A DNA stretch of 64,000 nt from Neoarius graeffei (GCF_027579695.1 NC_083596.1:49971257-50035256), one strand, 5' to 3'. Numbered from the stretch's first letter, positions 42,175 through 52,791 are shown. The notes: generated by a model not told the origin, from the sequence alone. Translations and numbers: made by a program.

Positions 42175-44599
42175 TTTTTTTTTTTTTTTTTTTTTTTTAT
42201 ACTTGTCTAGTTTTAATCATGACTTCTGGCTTCTGGTCACTTCCTGTTTTTCTCCCCTCAGACAGATCAATCCAGCAGATTTTCATAAGGATCAAGAGGA
42301 CAGTGAAGGACCTTCCACACCGTCGCCTCAACCTACAGGTACCACTTCACATGATCATTTGAATATGAGGCTGAATCCGAACTCCTGTACGTCATCATCC
42401 GTAGGGCGTCTGAATACTCAGTAGGCATTTAATAGTCTTTGAACGGAACCCAGATCTACTACATCTGTAGTATGCAAACGTAGCACACCGCAACACAATC
42501 CCAGAAGTCAGCTGAAGCCTCTGAAGAAGAACAATTCCTCTGGGAAAAATAAAGACTGCGGACTGAATCAGAAGCATTTTAAACATTTCTGCCCTTGTGG
42601 AAATAACTGTTTTTACATTTTCACAGTACATATGGGTGTACATCCTGTCTGAACAGGTAAGATGGGAGCAGGGTACGCCTGAATTGTGTCCTTAGGCAGC
42701 TGGGCCATAGAAGGTTCACGCTGCATGCTGCACGCTACACGCGTGTAAAGAAAAGTGGACAAACGTAGCATGACTTGCTCTGGGCCATAGAACGGCGTTC
42801 ACGCTGCACACTTCACGCGTGAAGCGTGAAATGAACATGCACACTTTTTTCTAGGCGTGAAGATGGAAATTCCAGTCAATGCATGCGGTCACCGCCGCGC
42901 CAGCCAATCAGAACGGGTCTAGGGAGATAACTCTATGCTTTCAGGGGAAAACTTCAGAAAAAATATAATTGAATGGTATAATTGAAAAATAGTTCTTCAT
43001 CGGGATTGTCAAGCAGATTATAGAATGTTCGGTGAAATTCACCACGGGTTTCTCTCAGAAGGAAGTGTTCTCGGCTCCAAATTCTGTTCCTTTTTCTCTT
43101 CCTCTGTCTCAGTAAAAGCAGAATGAGGCAATCGTTGTCATCCGAAGAGTCCATATTGTTGGTTACTCGGTCAAAGTAGAACAGACGCAACACGTGAACA
43201 TCCAAGCATGAAGTTTAATGGCCCAGGGTCCGGTTCTTCACGTGAACGTGTAGCGTGCAGCATGCAGCGTGAACCTTCTATGGCCCAGCTGCCTTACTCC
43301 TCGCTCACTTACTCATAGAACATGCTACAGTAATGATCGGGTCATGGCTACTGAACCAACATTAGTACATACTGAGTAAGTATTCGGATTCAGCCTTCGA
43401 GTTGACTGCACACCGCTGCTGGATTCCAATTGGTCAGAAGATATTGATTCATTTCCAATAACAGCAGCCCTGACTGTACTGCAGCTTTCCTGTGCACTCG
43501 GACTCGTGCCGTTACTATGGTAACGGCTCATTCACAGGGCGTTCCCGTGAATGTTAAACGTAACTATAAATTCGATAAATGAAACATTTCTCATGAGCAA
43601 ATTGCTGTGATATAAGAGGAATAAAACACCTTGCTGTGAAAAGACAACTGTTAGATTCAAGGTGATAACCGGGACTTCACCACAGCATGACACCAGGTGC
43701 TTTATTCCTTCCATGTCAAACGTTATTTGCACAATAATGGTTGGTTGACCTTGTTTCCCAGACACCAGTGAGACAGGAAGCACCCCCGACACACAACAGT
43801 CTCCCAGTCGCCCTGTTGCATCATGGGAGAGCAGCGTGTGGCCGTTACTGAAGCAGGACGTCACGGACCACGTGCGCTGCGCCTCTCTGGATCGTCAAAG
43901 CGTTCCGGAAAAATTTCGTTTCGACGACCAAGACATCATCCTACACAGGATCAATCTCAGCCCTGCGAAGTGGAGCCCAGAACTTCCCTTAGACACCGAC
44001 TTGGACACGCACACTCCCGTAAACTTCCCAGGATACTTCACGCTCACGTTACTGGGTACGAGACACGGATCCTACACGTTTGTTACGATTTTTATGAGAA
44101 ACTGAATTCTCTCTTTTTCTCTCAGGGTTAAATCAGCAGGCAGCAGTTGACTCCTCCTTCCTCCCTGTGTTTTGTCCTGAGGATCCGCGAGCAGCTGGGA
44201 CGTCCTATGATCTCCATGACAACACGCTGATGTCATGCCTTTCAACAGGTCATGTGTGCGCTCAGGCCAACTTTTCACCAGGTGTGCATGAGTGTCTTTC
44301 ACTTGCGCTCCATCTCAGACACCTGATTTTTGATTTCAGGCCAGAAAAAGAAAATTGTAAATCTTTCAGTTGAAACTGACCAGGCACTGTTTAATCAGGT
44401 TTAGTTCATTCATTTCCATACCCCCCAAAAAACCCTTCCTTCCTTCCTTCTCCCCACAGAGACATTATTGAGCTCCACCTCGGCTCTGGAGGACGAGCGG
44501 GTGGTGTGCGTGTTGGACGCGTGTCTGCTGGGTGAGAACCAGCTCGAGATCGTCTGCTCTAAAGTGTACAGGACAGCAGATGTCCTCTCTCCTGTGTAA
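33973..44599 (+). CDS. radx: RADX, RPA-related ssDNA-binding replication-fork protein
   Basis: RADX binds single-stranded DNA through OB folds and limits RAD51 at stalled forks in the nucleus. Exons: 33973-34534, 37165-37307, 37412-37604, 37683-37791, 38012-38112, 38218-38337, 38569-38670, 38748-38918, 41092-41261, 41368-41499, 41955-42002, 42262-42338, 43762-44055, 44126-44281, 44460-44599. Strong matches to human RADX include [60 protein letters not shown] and [16 protein letters not shown]. Expected length is about 838 residues (human 855). The exon lengths sum to one base too many: exon 41368-41499 opens in frame with [11 protein letters not shown] but ends in another frame (ISPKRRRVE, a likely nuclear signal) with a stop between. 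Either a one-base indel or sequencing error, or an isoform using the donor at 41438 and joining 43762, which keeps frame. AATAAA at 44775. Tail-to-tail with apool. Confidence 0.92.
34692..34995 (-). mobile_element. tRNA-derived SINE (major family), truncated copy 7
   Basis: On the - strand. Head and core are present, but the tail half beyond the CTATCCCAGCTGACTACGG region is missing, and no target duplication was found. The flanks (34590-34690 and 35690-35750) share the phrase AGGCCCTGGGCAG and may belong to an older, unresolved transposon. In radx intron 1. Confidence 0.85.
35766..37135. mobile_element. MITE with 30-bp inverted repeats, host of a nested hAT
   Basis: Left end AGTATCTCACTGGGCTGCGA continuing CAGCTTGCGA; the right end is its inverted copy with one difference over 30 bp. 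Without the nested hAT (36019-36941) the element is about 0.44 kb. A second inner inverted pair, AAAATATGCGAAT and ATTCGCATATTTT, lies near 37015 and 37067. No protein. Target duplication unclear. In radx intron 1. Confidence 0.75.
36019..36941 (-). mobile_element. Non-autonomous hAT, copy B, with transposase start
   Basis: Starts CAGGGGTGGGCAATT; the flanks are CTCTACAC (36011-36018) and CTCTACAT (36942-36949), an 8-bp duplication with one change. On the - strand at 36551 a frame opens [18 protein letters not shown] and reaches CLVCGEQI, the first cysteine pair of a BED-type finger as in the hAT proteins related to GTF2IRD2 and ZBED5. It is then cut by deletion. Copy A at 12440-13180 lacks this exon. 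Confidence 0.88.
39095..40698 (-). mobile_element. Tc1-like transposon with damaged transposase
   Basis: Flanked by TA (39093-39094 and 40699-40700). The ends start CAGTGGGGCAAAAAAGTATT and are inverted copies over roughly 200 bp. On the - strand the transposase starts at 40332 ([20 protein letters not shown]), with paired helix-turn-helix motifs and the DD34E core: [25 protein letters not shown] and [15 protein letters not shown]. One stop replaces Arg after DNLP, and a small shift after KIPASV removes the usual C-terminal end, so it is probably inactive though almost intact. It lies in radx intron 8 and is antisense to the gene. Confidence 0.93.
42114..42170. repeat. (TA)n microsatellite followed by poly-T
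   Basis: About 28 TA units, then AAATTTT and a T run to about 42200, in radx intron 11. The T run comes about 60 bp before the acceptor of exon 12 (42260-42261). Confidence 0.9.
42368..43396. mobile_element. Possible outer MITE around the Harbinger element
   Basis: AGGCTGAATCCGAA at 42368 and its inverted copy TTCGGATTCAGCCT ending at 43396 bracket the Harbinger insertion. Without it the outer unit would be about 0.43 kb. No clear target duplication, so only tentative. Confidence 0.45.
42695..43293 (-). mobile_element. PIF/Harbinger MITE with transposase start
   Basis: Perfect 47-bp terminal inverted repeats beginning GGCAGCTGGGCCATAGAAGG, flanked by TTA on both sides (42692-42694 and 43294-43296), the classic Harbinger target duplication. 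On the - strand, 43205-42954 encodes [20 protein letters not shown] then [20 protein letters not shown], the N-terminal region of a Harbinger nuclease, ending before the catalytic domain. In radx intron 12. Confidence 0.92.
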
Positions 44600-44774
44600 A
44601 GCAAATCCACACGCATGTTGTGGGTATACATCAATCATCAGTAGTGTTTTTCTTTTCTTTCAGCCTTTTACTAAAGGGAGTATAAATTATTTTTGGAATT
44701 CAAAGGGAGTGATCCAGTTCACTCATTTCTACTGAGGCTTTTCTTGTAAAATAACACTGTTCGATTCAAAACTG

Positions 44775-44780
44775 AATAAA
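44775..44780 (+). terminator. radx polyadenylation signal candidate
   Basis: AATAAA within AAAACTGAATAAACGTTC, 176 bp after the radx stop codon, with a GT-rich stretch (GGTGTGTCAGTGTG) just downstream as expected for cleavage. Confidence 0.65.
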
Positions 44781-44799
44781 CGTTCAGGTGTGTCAGTGT

Positions 44800-45621
44800 G
44801 CTTATCAAATCATCTCTGAATTTGTTAAATCAAACCATACATATTAAGTTTATTCCTTAACGGATTAAAAAAAAAAAAAAAAAAATCGCATGAATATCCA
44901 CGTATGCTTTTTTTTTTTGGGTACACACAAAATACATCCCAAGCTTCTACAGAAGAGATCATGTAGCATTTTATATGGAACAAGTTTACTACCTTTTTAC
45001 TGGGAGTTTTTTTTGTTTCTAAAATCTGAGATGTTCTCAGCATTAAGTAGCAATGGCCTGATTTATATTTAACAATGGACAGGAACGAGAGTCGAAAAGA
45101 AAATATGAAGATGCAACATTGAGTGGTATGCTTTATAAAGCTTCACATCAAAAAGGTGTTCAATCTTCAAACATGTTCTCATTTGCTTGTTTTTTTTTTT
45201 AAATAAATGTAACCTGAGGACAGCTCTGGATATTGAAAATCTTTCTGGTACGTCTTAAACCAGAACTCCAAATTGTTCCTCTTTACTATCCGTTCTCATT
45301 CTCTGGTTGGTTGGGTTTTCTGTTTTATGCCCGTGTGCTGTACAAGTCGGCGTCTTCAGGATGAGCCTGTCCGTGATCTGATAAAGCTGGGTCAGGAAGG
45401 AACTGTGGCTTCTCTGCAACAGCAAAATAATTTTAAAAAAAAAGTGTTAGTGTTAAATAGATACAAGACACATTCTCAGCATAAAAAAACCTCTAGACTC
45501 ATCAACCAACAAATCCCGAGTGTGATATGTTACCTCGGGCCTGTTAGGGGGAAAATACCAAAGGGTGTGGTTTTCCCAGCATGAAGGATTGTTCTTGGTA
45601 AGCAGCCCCATCTAAAGAAGT
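44800..45621. other. Tail-to-tail spacer between radx and apool
   Basis: No gene. AT-rich with poly-A and poly-T runs (44867-44884, 45188-45200). It should contain the end of the apool 3' UTR on the - strand. Short frames here are not supported. Confidence 0.5.
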
Positions 45622-47499
45622 CTAAGAGGGTGTGATTACTTCTACAACGGGGGAGTGCTGGGCCTCACCTTTGACGGGAGGACCGGTTGTGATCTCTTTC
45701 AGTGATGTGGTTTCCTCAGCAACCAGGTGAGCAGCAGATTCAAGCAAATTTTCAACAACTGATGAGGTGGAAGTGATGTCTCCAGCTGGAGAAGGTTCTG
45801 CAGATGCAGCCTCAGGTGGAGTCATTTCAGGGGCAAATTCTTGTATAACTGAGGCAGCCTCGGGCAAGGAGGACACCTTTTCTTGTGGTTCGTCATCAGC
45901 GTGAGGGACAAGCTCTTCTGATGCATGCTGCACGTTCAACAAGAAGGAAAACATTTCTTTCCATTTATGAACCCTGCTTAGGCCCATGTATGTTATGTTC
46001 TGTACATCTGCATACAATCAGATACCTTCAGACTTGTGTCAGGAACGATGCCTTCCTCTTTGGGTTTGGATTTAAACAAAGAGGCAACCAAAGAACCGGC
46101 AGCAGACACTTTCTGACCGGTCACCTACAGAGAAAGTAACAGTTAGAGAACACAGGACCAGTTTCAAAATAATGGCTGCATTTTGACAGTGTATCTACGC
46201 TACCTTTACAAGTCTGACAGTATGCATGGGGTAGCACACAGCAGCGCCAACAGTTACCAGCGTCAGAGAAACACCGATTCGCTTTAGCCGAGAGCCTGAA
46301 ACCCCCCCACACACACAAGCACCAGACAGTTAATGATAAAGCATCTTTTCAAACAAGTTGCTCTTCAGAACCTGACTGTTTTCTTTTTCAGTGAATCACT
46401 TACCTTTGCGTGCCAGGATGAGGCCAGCCAATCCAGACACAGTGATTATCCCAACTCTGGGCAGGAAGCCAGGAGGTGGGTCCCTTAGGAAATTATACGT
46501 GTCTGATGTCACCGAAAGATCAAGAATCAATCAAAAGGTCATACTGTAGGCCCATACTGTATCCATGTGCTTATAGAGACACAGAACACTCACCTTGTCC
46601 AGTTTGGTATAAAGACGTAACGCCGACTTTGACTGAGGTGCAAGTATTCTGTATTTTAAAAAAAAAGTGTAGACACAAATTTAACGTCAGCAAGTTTTAA
46701 TTCAACGCTCAGGAATCTTGAGGACCCTCTAAAAGCCATTCATATAAACAAGAGGTCTGTTCTACCATCCCATAATGCTTATCTAAGTACAAATAGGATT
46801 CAGTTACTCCATCTATCCTGAGGACATTTTCCAGAAGTCCGGAATGTCATTACTGTATATCATCAGGAAGAATGTAAGCATCCATGATGCTCAGCCACAC
46901 ACTCATGGATCATCACTGTTTATAAATCCAAAGAGCGATGATTGGTTGTTTTATAAAGGACATGATCTCCCCAGCTTGGTGTTCACCTCGACAGCTCTGA
47001 CGCAAGACTGAAGCTTTCCTCTCATCAGCCCGAAGCTTGTCTGCAGGCGTCCTGGTTTCTCCTCCACATACCGTAGTGCTGTTGGCTCTGTGCTGTAGAT
47101 CGACAACTACAGAGGAAGAAGGAAGGAAGATCGAGACATCCCACTCAATCACATTACTGTCAGAAGACAACGAAACAGAATAGGAAGATGTGGGTGTGTG
47201 CACACGTATCAGTGCATCTCTCACCTCGTGTGGTGAAATCTGTTTGTCCGTCTTTTCCTCAGGCGTGGCATAAACTCGGAACGAGGCCAAACCCAAAGCA
47301 GCTGGTACCACGGCCAACTTCACCACCTCACGATTAAACACACACACAAAATGGAAGTATGTTTTTTGAAAGCTTAAATGTTCTGATCCAGATTTATTTC
47401 TGAATTAATAAAATCAATTATAGCTTAACAGTGACTAACATTTCAATGCATTAAAAATCACCTTCTTAATAAATCCAAAGTGTACCACTGATTTATTGG

Positions 47500-47548
<49 letters not shown>

Positions 47549-48125
47549 TCGAACTTTTAGCTTGACAGTGTTCATGTGGCATCATTTTCCAATAAAATCT
47601 TTAATCTTAAAACACTTATTTTATGGAATATTAATGAAACAAACCCATAAGAGAGCTTTAAAACTGAACAGGTGTTAGTGTATTTACTTAGGAAGACAGC
47701 ACTTGTTATTAAATGTTTATTATTTTATTACTGGAACATGTTAAGTTCTCTAAATTTAATTTAACTGACTGTAAGTTGACTTTTTTAATGTTAAGCTGAT
47801 AAAGAAAGCCGCAAATTGATATTCCTGTTGACAAGTGTGTTGTTATTCATACTACTCCTACTACTCCTACTGCTGAGTACGCTGAGGAGGTCAGACCCCT
47901 ACAGTGGCGCATGCGCGGTTTCGCACACTATGTAGTGCGCTAGTACGCTACTTCAGGAACGGAATATTCTCCGCTCGCCGTCTCTGACAAACAACTTGAG
48001 AATTTTTTTAACACGTACACAAATAAAATCTCAAATTTTAAGATGATAATAGTTTTCTAATTAATGCTTTAAAAAAACCCTTAAGAAAAATTATACTCCG
48101 TGCAGAAACTCACCTTGGCCGCCAT
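45622..48125 (-). CDS. apool: MIC27 (apolipoprotein O-like), MICOS subunit
   Basis: Inner mitochondrial membrane protein of the MICOS complex; it helps form crista junctions and, in the known family, binds cardiolipin. Eight exons, read on the - strand: 48125-48114, 47326-47225, 47106-46987, 46648-46594, 46502-46404, 46295-46204, 46124-46026, 45927-45622. They join without interruption into 294 residues. Starts MAAKVVKLAVVPAALGLASF, a plausible mitochondrial leader. The core has RYVEEKPGRLQ, NFLRDPPPGFLPRVGIITVS with GLAGLILARK (first membrane segment) and VTVGAAVCYPMHTV (second). GAAVCYP fits APOOL better than APOO (GLAASLYYP). The last exon is a long acidic, Pro/Glu/Ser-rich tail, longer than I expect in mammals, with no motif I recognise. 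Exon 1 holds only four codons. Confidence 0.92.
47504..47545. repeat. (TA)n microsatellite
   Basis: About 21 TA units in apool intron 1. Confidence 0.9.
47907..47916. promoter_or_regulatory. Palindromic NRF-1-like site in apool intron 1
   Basis: GCGCATGCGC is the ideal NRF-1 site, a regulator of nuclear genes for mitochondrial proteins. It lies about 200 bp inside the gene from the start codon, in a locally GC-rich patch. It could also be part of a repeat. Confidence 0.4.
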
Positions 48126-48694
48126 GTTGCCGTTCCCCTCTCACACTGTCTCTACGGAAGCCCGAGAGGGTCAGCACGGGTCAGAGAGAAACGCGAAACA
48201 AAAATCCCTGGAAATCCAATATGGCGCCCAAGAAGGAGTCACTAATTCAGTTCAGAGTGTTTTTCAAACTAAAGGACAGAACCGGTGTTTGTTCAGCTAG
48301 AACCATGTCGGATACGAATTTAATGGAAAACAGAAAAGAAAGTTAGACAGTGTTTAAAATGAGCTAAAGATTTGAAATGATTCGATTTTGCCAAAATCTC
48401 AAGCTGGACCTCAGTTCTTGGATGACTTTTTTTTTTTTTGTAGATGTTGATTTTAATATTCTGCTTCTCCTTCTTTCGGCTGTTCCTGTTAGGGGGTCAG
48501 CACAGTAGATAATGCTCCCTCTATCTCCTCCTGTCACACCGACCATCCTTATGTCCTCCTTCACCACATCCATAAGTCTCATCTTTGGTCTTCCTCTTTT
48601 CCTTCTACCTGGTAACTCCATCTCCAGCACTCTTTGTCCAATATATCCTGGATAGCTCCTCTGTACATGTCCAAATCATCTCAATCTTGCCTCT

Positions 48695-49315
48695 CTTACT
48701 TAATAAACTGGTCAGAAGGGCTGGCTCAGTCTTGGACTGTCCTCTGGACTCCATTGAGGAGGTGGGTGAGAGGAGGATGTTAGCCAAGCTGACCTCAATC
48801 ATGGATAACCCCTCTCACCCCCTACATGAGGCTGTGGGGGCTTTAAGCAGCTCGTTTAGTCATAGACTGCTACACCCACGGTGTAAGAAGGAGAGATACC
48901 GCAGGTCATTCATACCTGCTGCTGTCAGACTGTAGAACCAATAACCTGTTTGTCGTTTAATTTACACTACTTCACCACTACTACCTCTGCCATCTCTCAT
49001 CGATGCAATTATTATGTGCAATAATATAGGCCCTAAACTATTTTTATGCATACTTTATATAATTATTTATGTATATATGTGTGTATACAGAGTCTACCTG
49101 TAATGTGCAATTTTTCAGAGCCTCTCAATAAGGCAATTTTTCTAGACTTTTTCACGGTAGATAATGCAAATAGCCCTCTGTATTTAATCCTTCGTTTGTC
49201 TAATTTTTATTTCAGTTTTATTTGTTATCTGTTTGACATTTTCTTGCTACTGTAACACGTGAATTTCCCTGATGTGGGATGAATAAAGTGAATCTAATCT
49301 AATCTAATCTAATCT
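48695..49315 (+). mobile_element. 5'-truncated CR1/L2-type LINE tail
   Basis: The + frame at 48700-48935 reads LDCPLDSIEEVGERRML then LTSIMDNPSHPLHEAV and KERYRRSFIPAAVRL, the C-terminal end of the fish CR1/L2-type ORF2. A 3' UTR follows, ending GAATAAAGTGAATC and a (TAATC)n tail. It inserted into the RTE copy: GTGAG/AGAG remains at the joints. Confidence 0.8.
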
Positions 49316-49336
49316 CACTTTGTCTCCAAACCATCC

Positions 49337-50910
49337 CAGGGGTGTAGCTGGGGCTGGGTGGGGGGTCCTGGGGTGCCCGTGACCCCCCCTTGTCGGACCA
49401 TACGTTTTTTCAATAGCCGCATAAGAATATGAAAAAAGCGCCCACTGTAATTTTTCTAACATTTTTTAAAAAAAAACTAGATTGTCACCTCAGCCTCATT
49501 AGGGTTTCTATAACCTTGTATGGACTTTCTGTAGTTTGGGCACGAAAACCCAGTTCTGCACAAGCACAACACGATCGCACTAGAAAGCATGGTCAAGCTG
49601 CCAGTGTAGCTGCAGTCTTTTTAGTTGCGAATTACGAGTATTTCCTCGTGTTAATAATTCGCCATGTCAAAACAAGCGAAACTTTCCTCCTTCTTTCGAC
49701 GTGAAGAGAGGTCAGCAATTTATTATAGATTTTTTTCCATCAAAGTTGCATTTTGTGGCTTCAAAGCTAAGTGTTAGTGCCGTTTCTAGAACACAACATC
49801 AAGAAAACGTGGAAGAAACAGCAATAATGGAAGAGCCAGTTTCTAAGCTACCTAAAACTAGCAATGGTAATTATTTTTTGTTACATATTTTTCATAGTTC
49901 TATTCTAGTACTAAGTACATTTTTTTTATGATAAAACAGACTCAGAACAAGATTCATCATCGCCTTTGGCAGACCAAGAAACACCGGCCCAAGCGGCAGT
50001 TGCCGGTGAGTGAGCTTGGTTTGCTTATGCTATGTTCGCTGTTGTTTGGTTTGATAGAATTAGCCCAAAACATTAGTACGGTCAGTAAGCTCAACCATTC
50101 TTTTTGGTCAATGAAGGCTTTCTTGATTTGCCAGATTAAATAATCTTGAAGATTATGAAGAACCTACCGCTCTTGGCAGTGTTCCATAGCTTGTCGAGTA
50201 CCTGCAAAAGGCTGCTGGAGCTATCTCACACGGCCGTGTTATGGAAACGTTTCACGTTAGAAGATACAGGATGTCCTCCTTTCTACACCATCCATAGTTT
50301 TAAGAGCATTTTTGAGAGGCATTGTACTCATTTTCACCATCTTTATTTTAACGGCAATTTTGAACAACGTTTCATCTTTCAGTTTAGTAAATTCAATGTT
50401 ACACAAAGTGGTCAAACTGCCAGTGTAGCTGCAGTCTTTTTAGTTGCGAATTGTGAGTATTTCCTCGTAATTTAAGTAAATTTTGTGGCTTCAAAGCTAA
50501 GTTTTAGTGTGCCGTTTCTAGAACACAACATCAAGAAAATGTGGAAGAATACACTATGGCAGAGCAATCGACATTGACAAGATCGTTGACATCTTTGCCA
50601 TTCGTCATCCACAACGCCTTTTACTTAGAAACATTTTGGCCGATGAGCAGTAAGACAACAAGAATAGAGAGATCTGCATCGGTTGACTCGGGTAAGATGT
50701 CGAGCCGCTATCCATATGCTGCCAGATAAAGCCGATTCGGCCTAATCATTGTCTGACATCTCAACAGCTCACAACACGAGATGAAAGAATGATGCAAAGA
50801 CTGCATTATTTTATCAAATGTATTTTTTTCATTTACAAACCTGCGGGTATGTACTCAGGCTGCCAGTCACTCTGTCCCGTCCCCCCTGAGAAATCCTAGC
50901 TACGCCCCTG
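49337..50910 (+). mobile_element. hAT-like element nested in the RTE copy
   Basis: Ends CAGGGGTGTAGCTGG and, inverted, CAGGGGCGTAGCTAGG, with a G/C run inside each. A 5-bp repeat CATCC lies on both sides (49332-49336 and 50911-50915). At 49664 a frame opens MSKQAKLSSFFRREE, a typical start of hAT proteins with a TTF-like finger, then breaks. Two blocks (49590-49650 with 49748-49812, and 50410-50545) are a partial internal duplication. Confidence 0.75.
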
Positions 50911-51419
50911 CATCCTACGTGTCCTGTCCCTCTAATATACTCCTTTCTCATCCTGTCCAACTTTGTCACTTCCAATGAAAATCTCAACACCTTCAACTCT
51001 GCTGCCTTCAGTTCAGCCTCCTGTCTTTTTGTCTTCAAACCATACAGCATCGCTGCTCTTACTACTGTCTTGTACACTTTCTCTTTCACTCTTGCTGGCA
51101 ACGTTCTGTCACAAATCACTCCTGACTCTCTCCTCCATCCATTCCAACCTGCCTGCACTTTCTTCTTCACTTCTCTTCCACACTCACCATTACTTTGTCC
51201 AATTAACCCCAGATATTTGAACTCCTCTGCTTTGACCACCTCTGTTCTTTGCAGCTGTACCATTCCACTGTCCTCTCCTTCAATCATGCACATGTACTCC
51301 GTCTTGCTGACTTTCAGTGCCCTTCTCTCTAGTGCACACCTCCATGTCTCTAAGTTTTCTAAGCGGATCATCTGTCCCGATTTATGATCCGCATATTTGA
51401 TTTGGCATAGGTTTTACAC

Positions 51420-51840
51420 TTGATGCCCTTCCTGACACAACCCTCCTTAATCTATCCAGACTTGGAACCAGCACTAAGTACGCACTGGTTTGAGGTGAGG
51501 TCAGGCACTGATGTTGGATGAAGAGGTCTGGGGTGCAGTTAGCATTCCACTCTATCCCAGTGGGGTTGAGTTCAATCAGGGCTCTGTGCAGAACACTCAA
51601 GTTCTTCCACTCCAACCTTAACACACCATGTCTTCATGGAGCTCGCTGTGTGCACAGGGGCATCGTTGTGCTGGAATAGGTTTGAGTCCCTTAGTTTCAG
51701 TGAAGGGAAATTGTTGTATTGTGCTACAGCATACTGAAACATGATATACAGCTGTGTGCTTCCCCACTTTGTGGCAACAATTTGGGGATGAACCACATCT
51801 CGGTGTGATGGTCAGGGTGCACAAACTTTTGCCCAGGTAG
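51420..51840 (-). mobile_element. Tc1-like transposase fragment
   Basis: On the - strand FQHNDAPVHTASSMKTW then VEELECSAQSPDLNP keeps the second Asp motif and the region before the Glu of the DD34E core; the frame then decays. The right-hand edge near 51840 (ACTTTTGCCCAGGTAG) may be the transposon end. No complete element. Confidence 0.75.
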
Positions 51841-52222
51841 CGTAGATTGAATGATATATTATTCGTTGCTGCAGTTGAAAAAATAGCCACTAGGTGGTGG
51901 TGATGTATTAAGTGTAAACCTGCAAAAATTACTGAAATCAATAACACAGTATACGAAATAAAATAGGGTAATTCGCCAAAGTTAAAATAGATAAAATTCA
52001 CATATCAGGAGATTCACTTTTGGAAACCTTGAATGATTGGCTTCAAATAGTTGAAGAGCTCCCGCGAGTTTATATGCAGACTACGCTTTCGATGGAAGAA
52101 CAAGAGGAACCAATAATAACACATGAGAATAGAAGACTTTGAAATGACTATAGGAATCCAAGAGGGTCAAAATGGGTGCACCGACTATGAGTGCCAATTG
52201 AGGTCAAAATGCCACAAATCAC

Positions 52223-52791
52223 TAGTCTGGCTAACGCGACTTCAAAGCTCTGCGAGCATTTGGCCTGGCAAAGATATTAAGCCCAACCGTTTCCCAAAGT
52301 GCGTGGTTGACCCACCTCCCTGAAATGCCTCAGTTTGCTACTGGTCGAAGCCAGAAAAGGCTGTGACGAAGCTTAAACCAATCACATCACTCTTTCCTCT
52401 GACGTATGTGACGCGACGGGGCTAACTGGTAGATTAAACTCTTACCGAAGCCGGTCGGGAGCAGGGCAAAAACGTCCTTCCTTTCAATAAATACCTCCAG
52501 GGCTGCTCTTTGCGCCGTTTTCAATGAGAACTTGCTCCATGTTCGTAATGTTTCTAGTGAATGAAGCGCTTCCGGCATAGATTCTGTAAACAATCTATGG
52601 CTTCCGGTCACAGTTCTACTACGTCAGTGCCTTGAACACGCCTCTACCCAGGGCCATTGGAGATGCTCAAAGTTGATTGGCTCCCGATTTTTCGGGAGCT
52701 TGGAAGAGCTGGAGATAGCTTGCCTTGCCAGACTAAGCTCGCAACAGGCCCTCGTGTTGCGTCACACTTAGGATGGGCGGGCCCAGGCTAA
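52223..52791 (-). mobile_element. Small DNA transposon carrying a RecQ-helicase-like fragment
   Basis: Perfect 8-bp duplication CAAATCAC (52215-52222 and 52792-52799). The ends TAGTCTGGCTAACGCG and, inverted, TTAGCCTGGGCCCGCC share a short imperfect inverted repeat. On the - strand, 52611-52387 encodes LKTAQRAALEVFIERKDVFA then LLPTGFGKSLIYQLAP. This resembles the Q-motif region and Walker A (GFGKS) of RecQ helicases and ends soon after; none of the later helicase motifs is present. Family unresolved. Confidence 0.7.

Larger units (their letters stand above)
48455..51475 (-). mobile_element. Broken RTE-type LINE (3' part), with two later insertions
   Basis: On the - strand, 51371-50916 encodes the end of a reverse transcriptase ORF: ALKVSKTEYMCMIEGEDSG, FKYLG, VKKKVQAGWNGWRRESGVIC, then EYIRGTGHVG. 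The same reading continues after the insertions with FGHVQRSYPGYIG and MLEMELPGRRKRGRPK at 48690-48560, and ends PLTGTAERRR. Several stops and small shifts show it is old. Breaks in the reading are an inserted hAT (49337-50910) and a CR1/L2 tail (about 48695-49315). The clade name (RTE, Expander-like) comes from memory of the protein and is not confirmed. Confidence 0.75.

Noticed and set aside
52387-52611. A host RecQ helicase gene
   Set aside because: Only the first motifs are present, there are no flanking exons, and the fragment lies within a 569-bp unit with perfect 8-bp target duplications.
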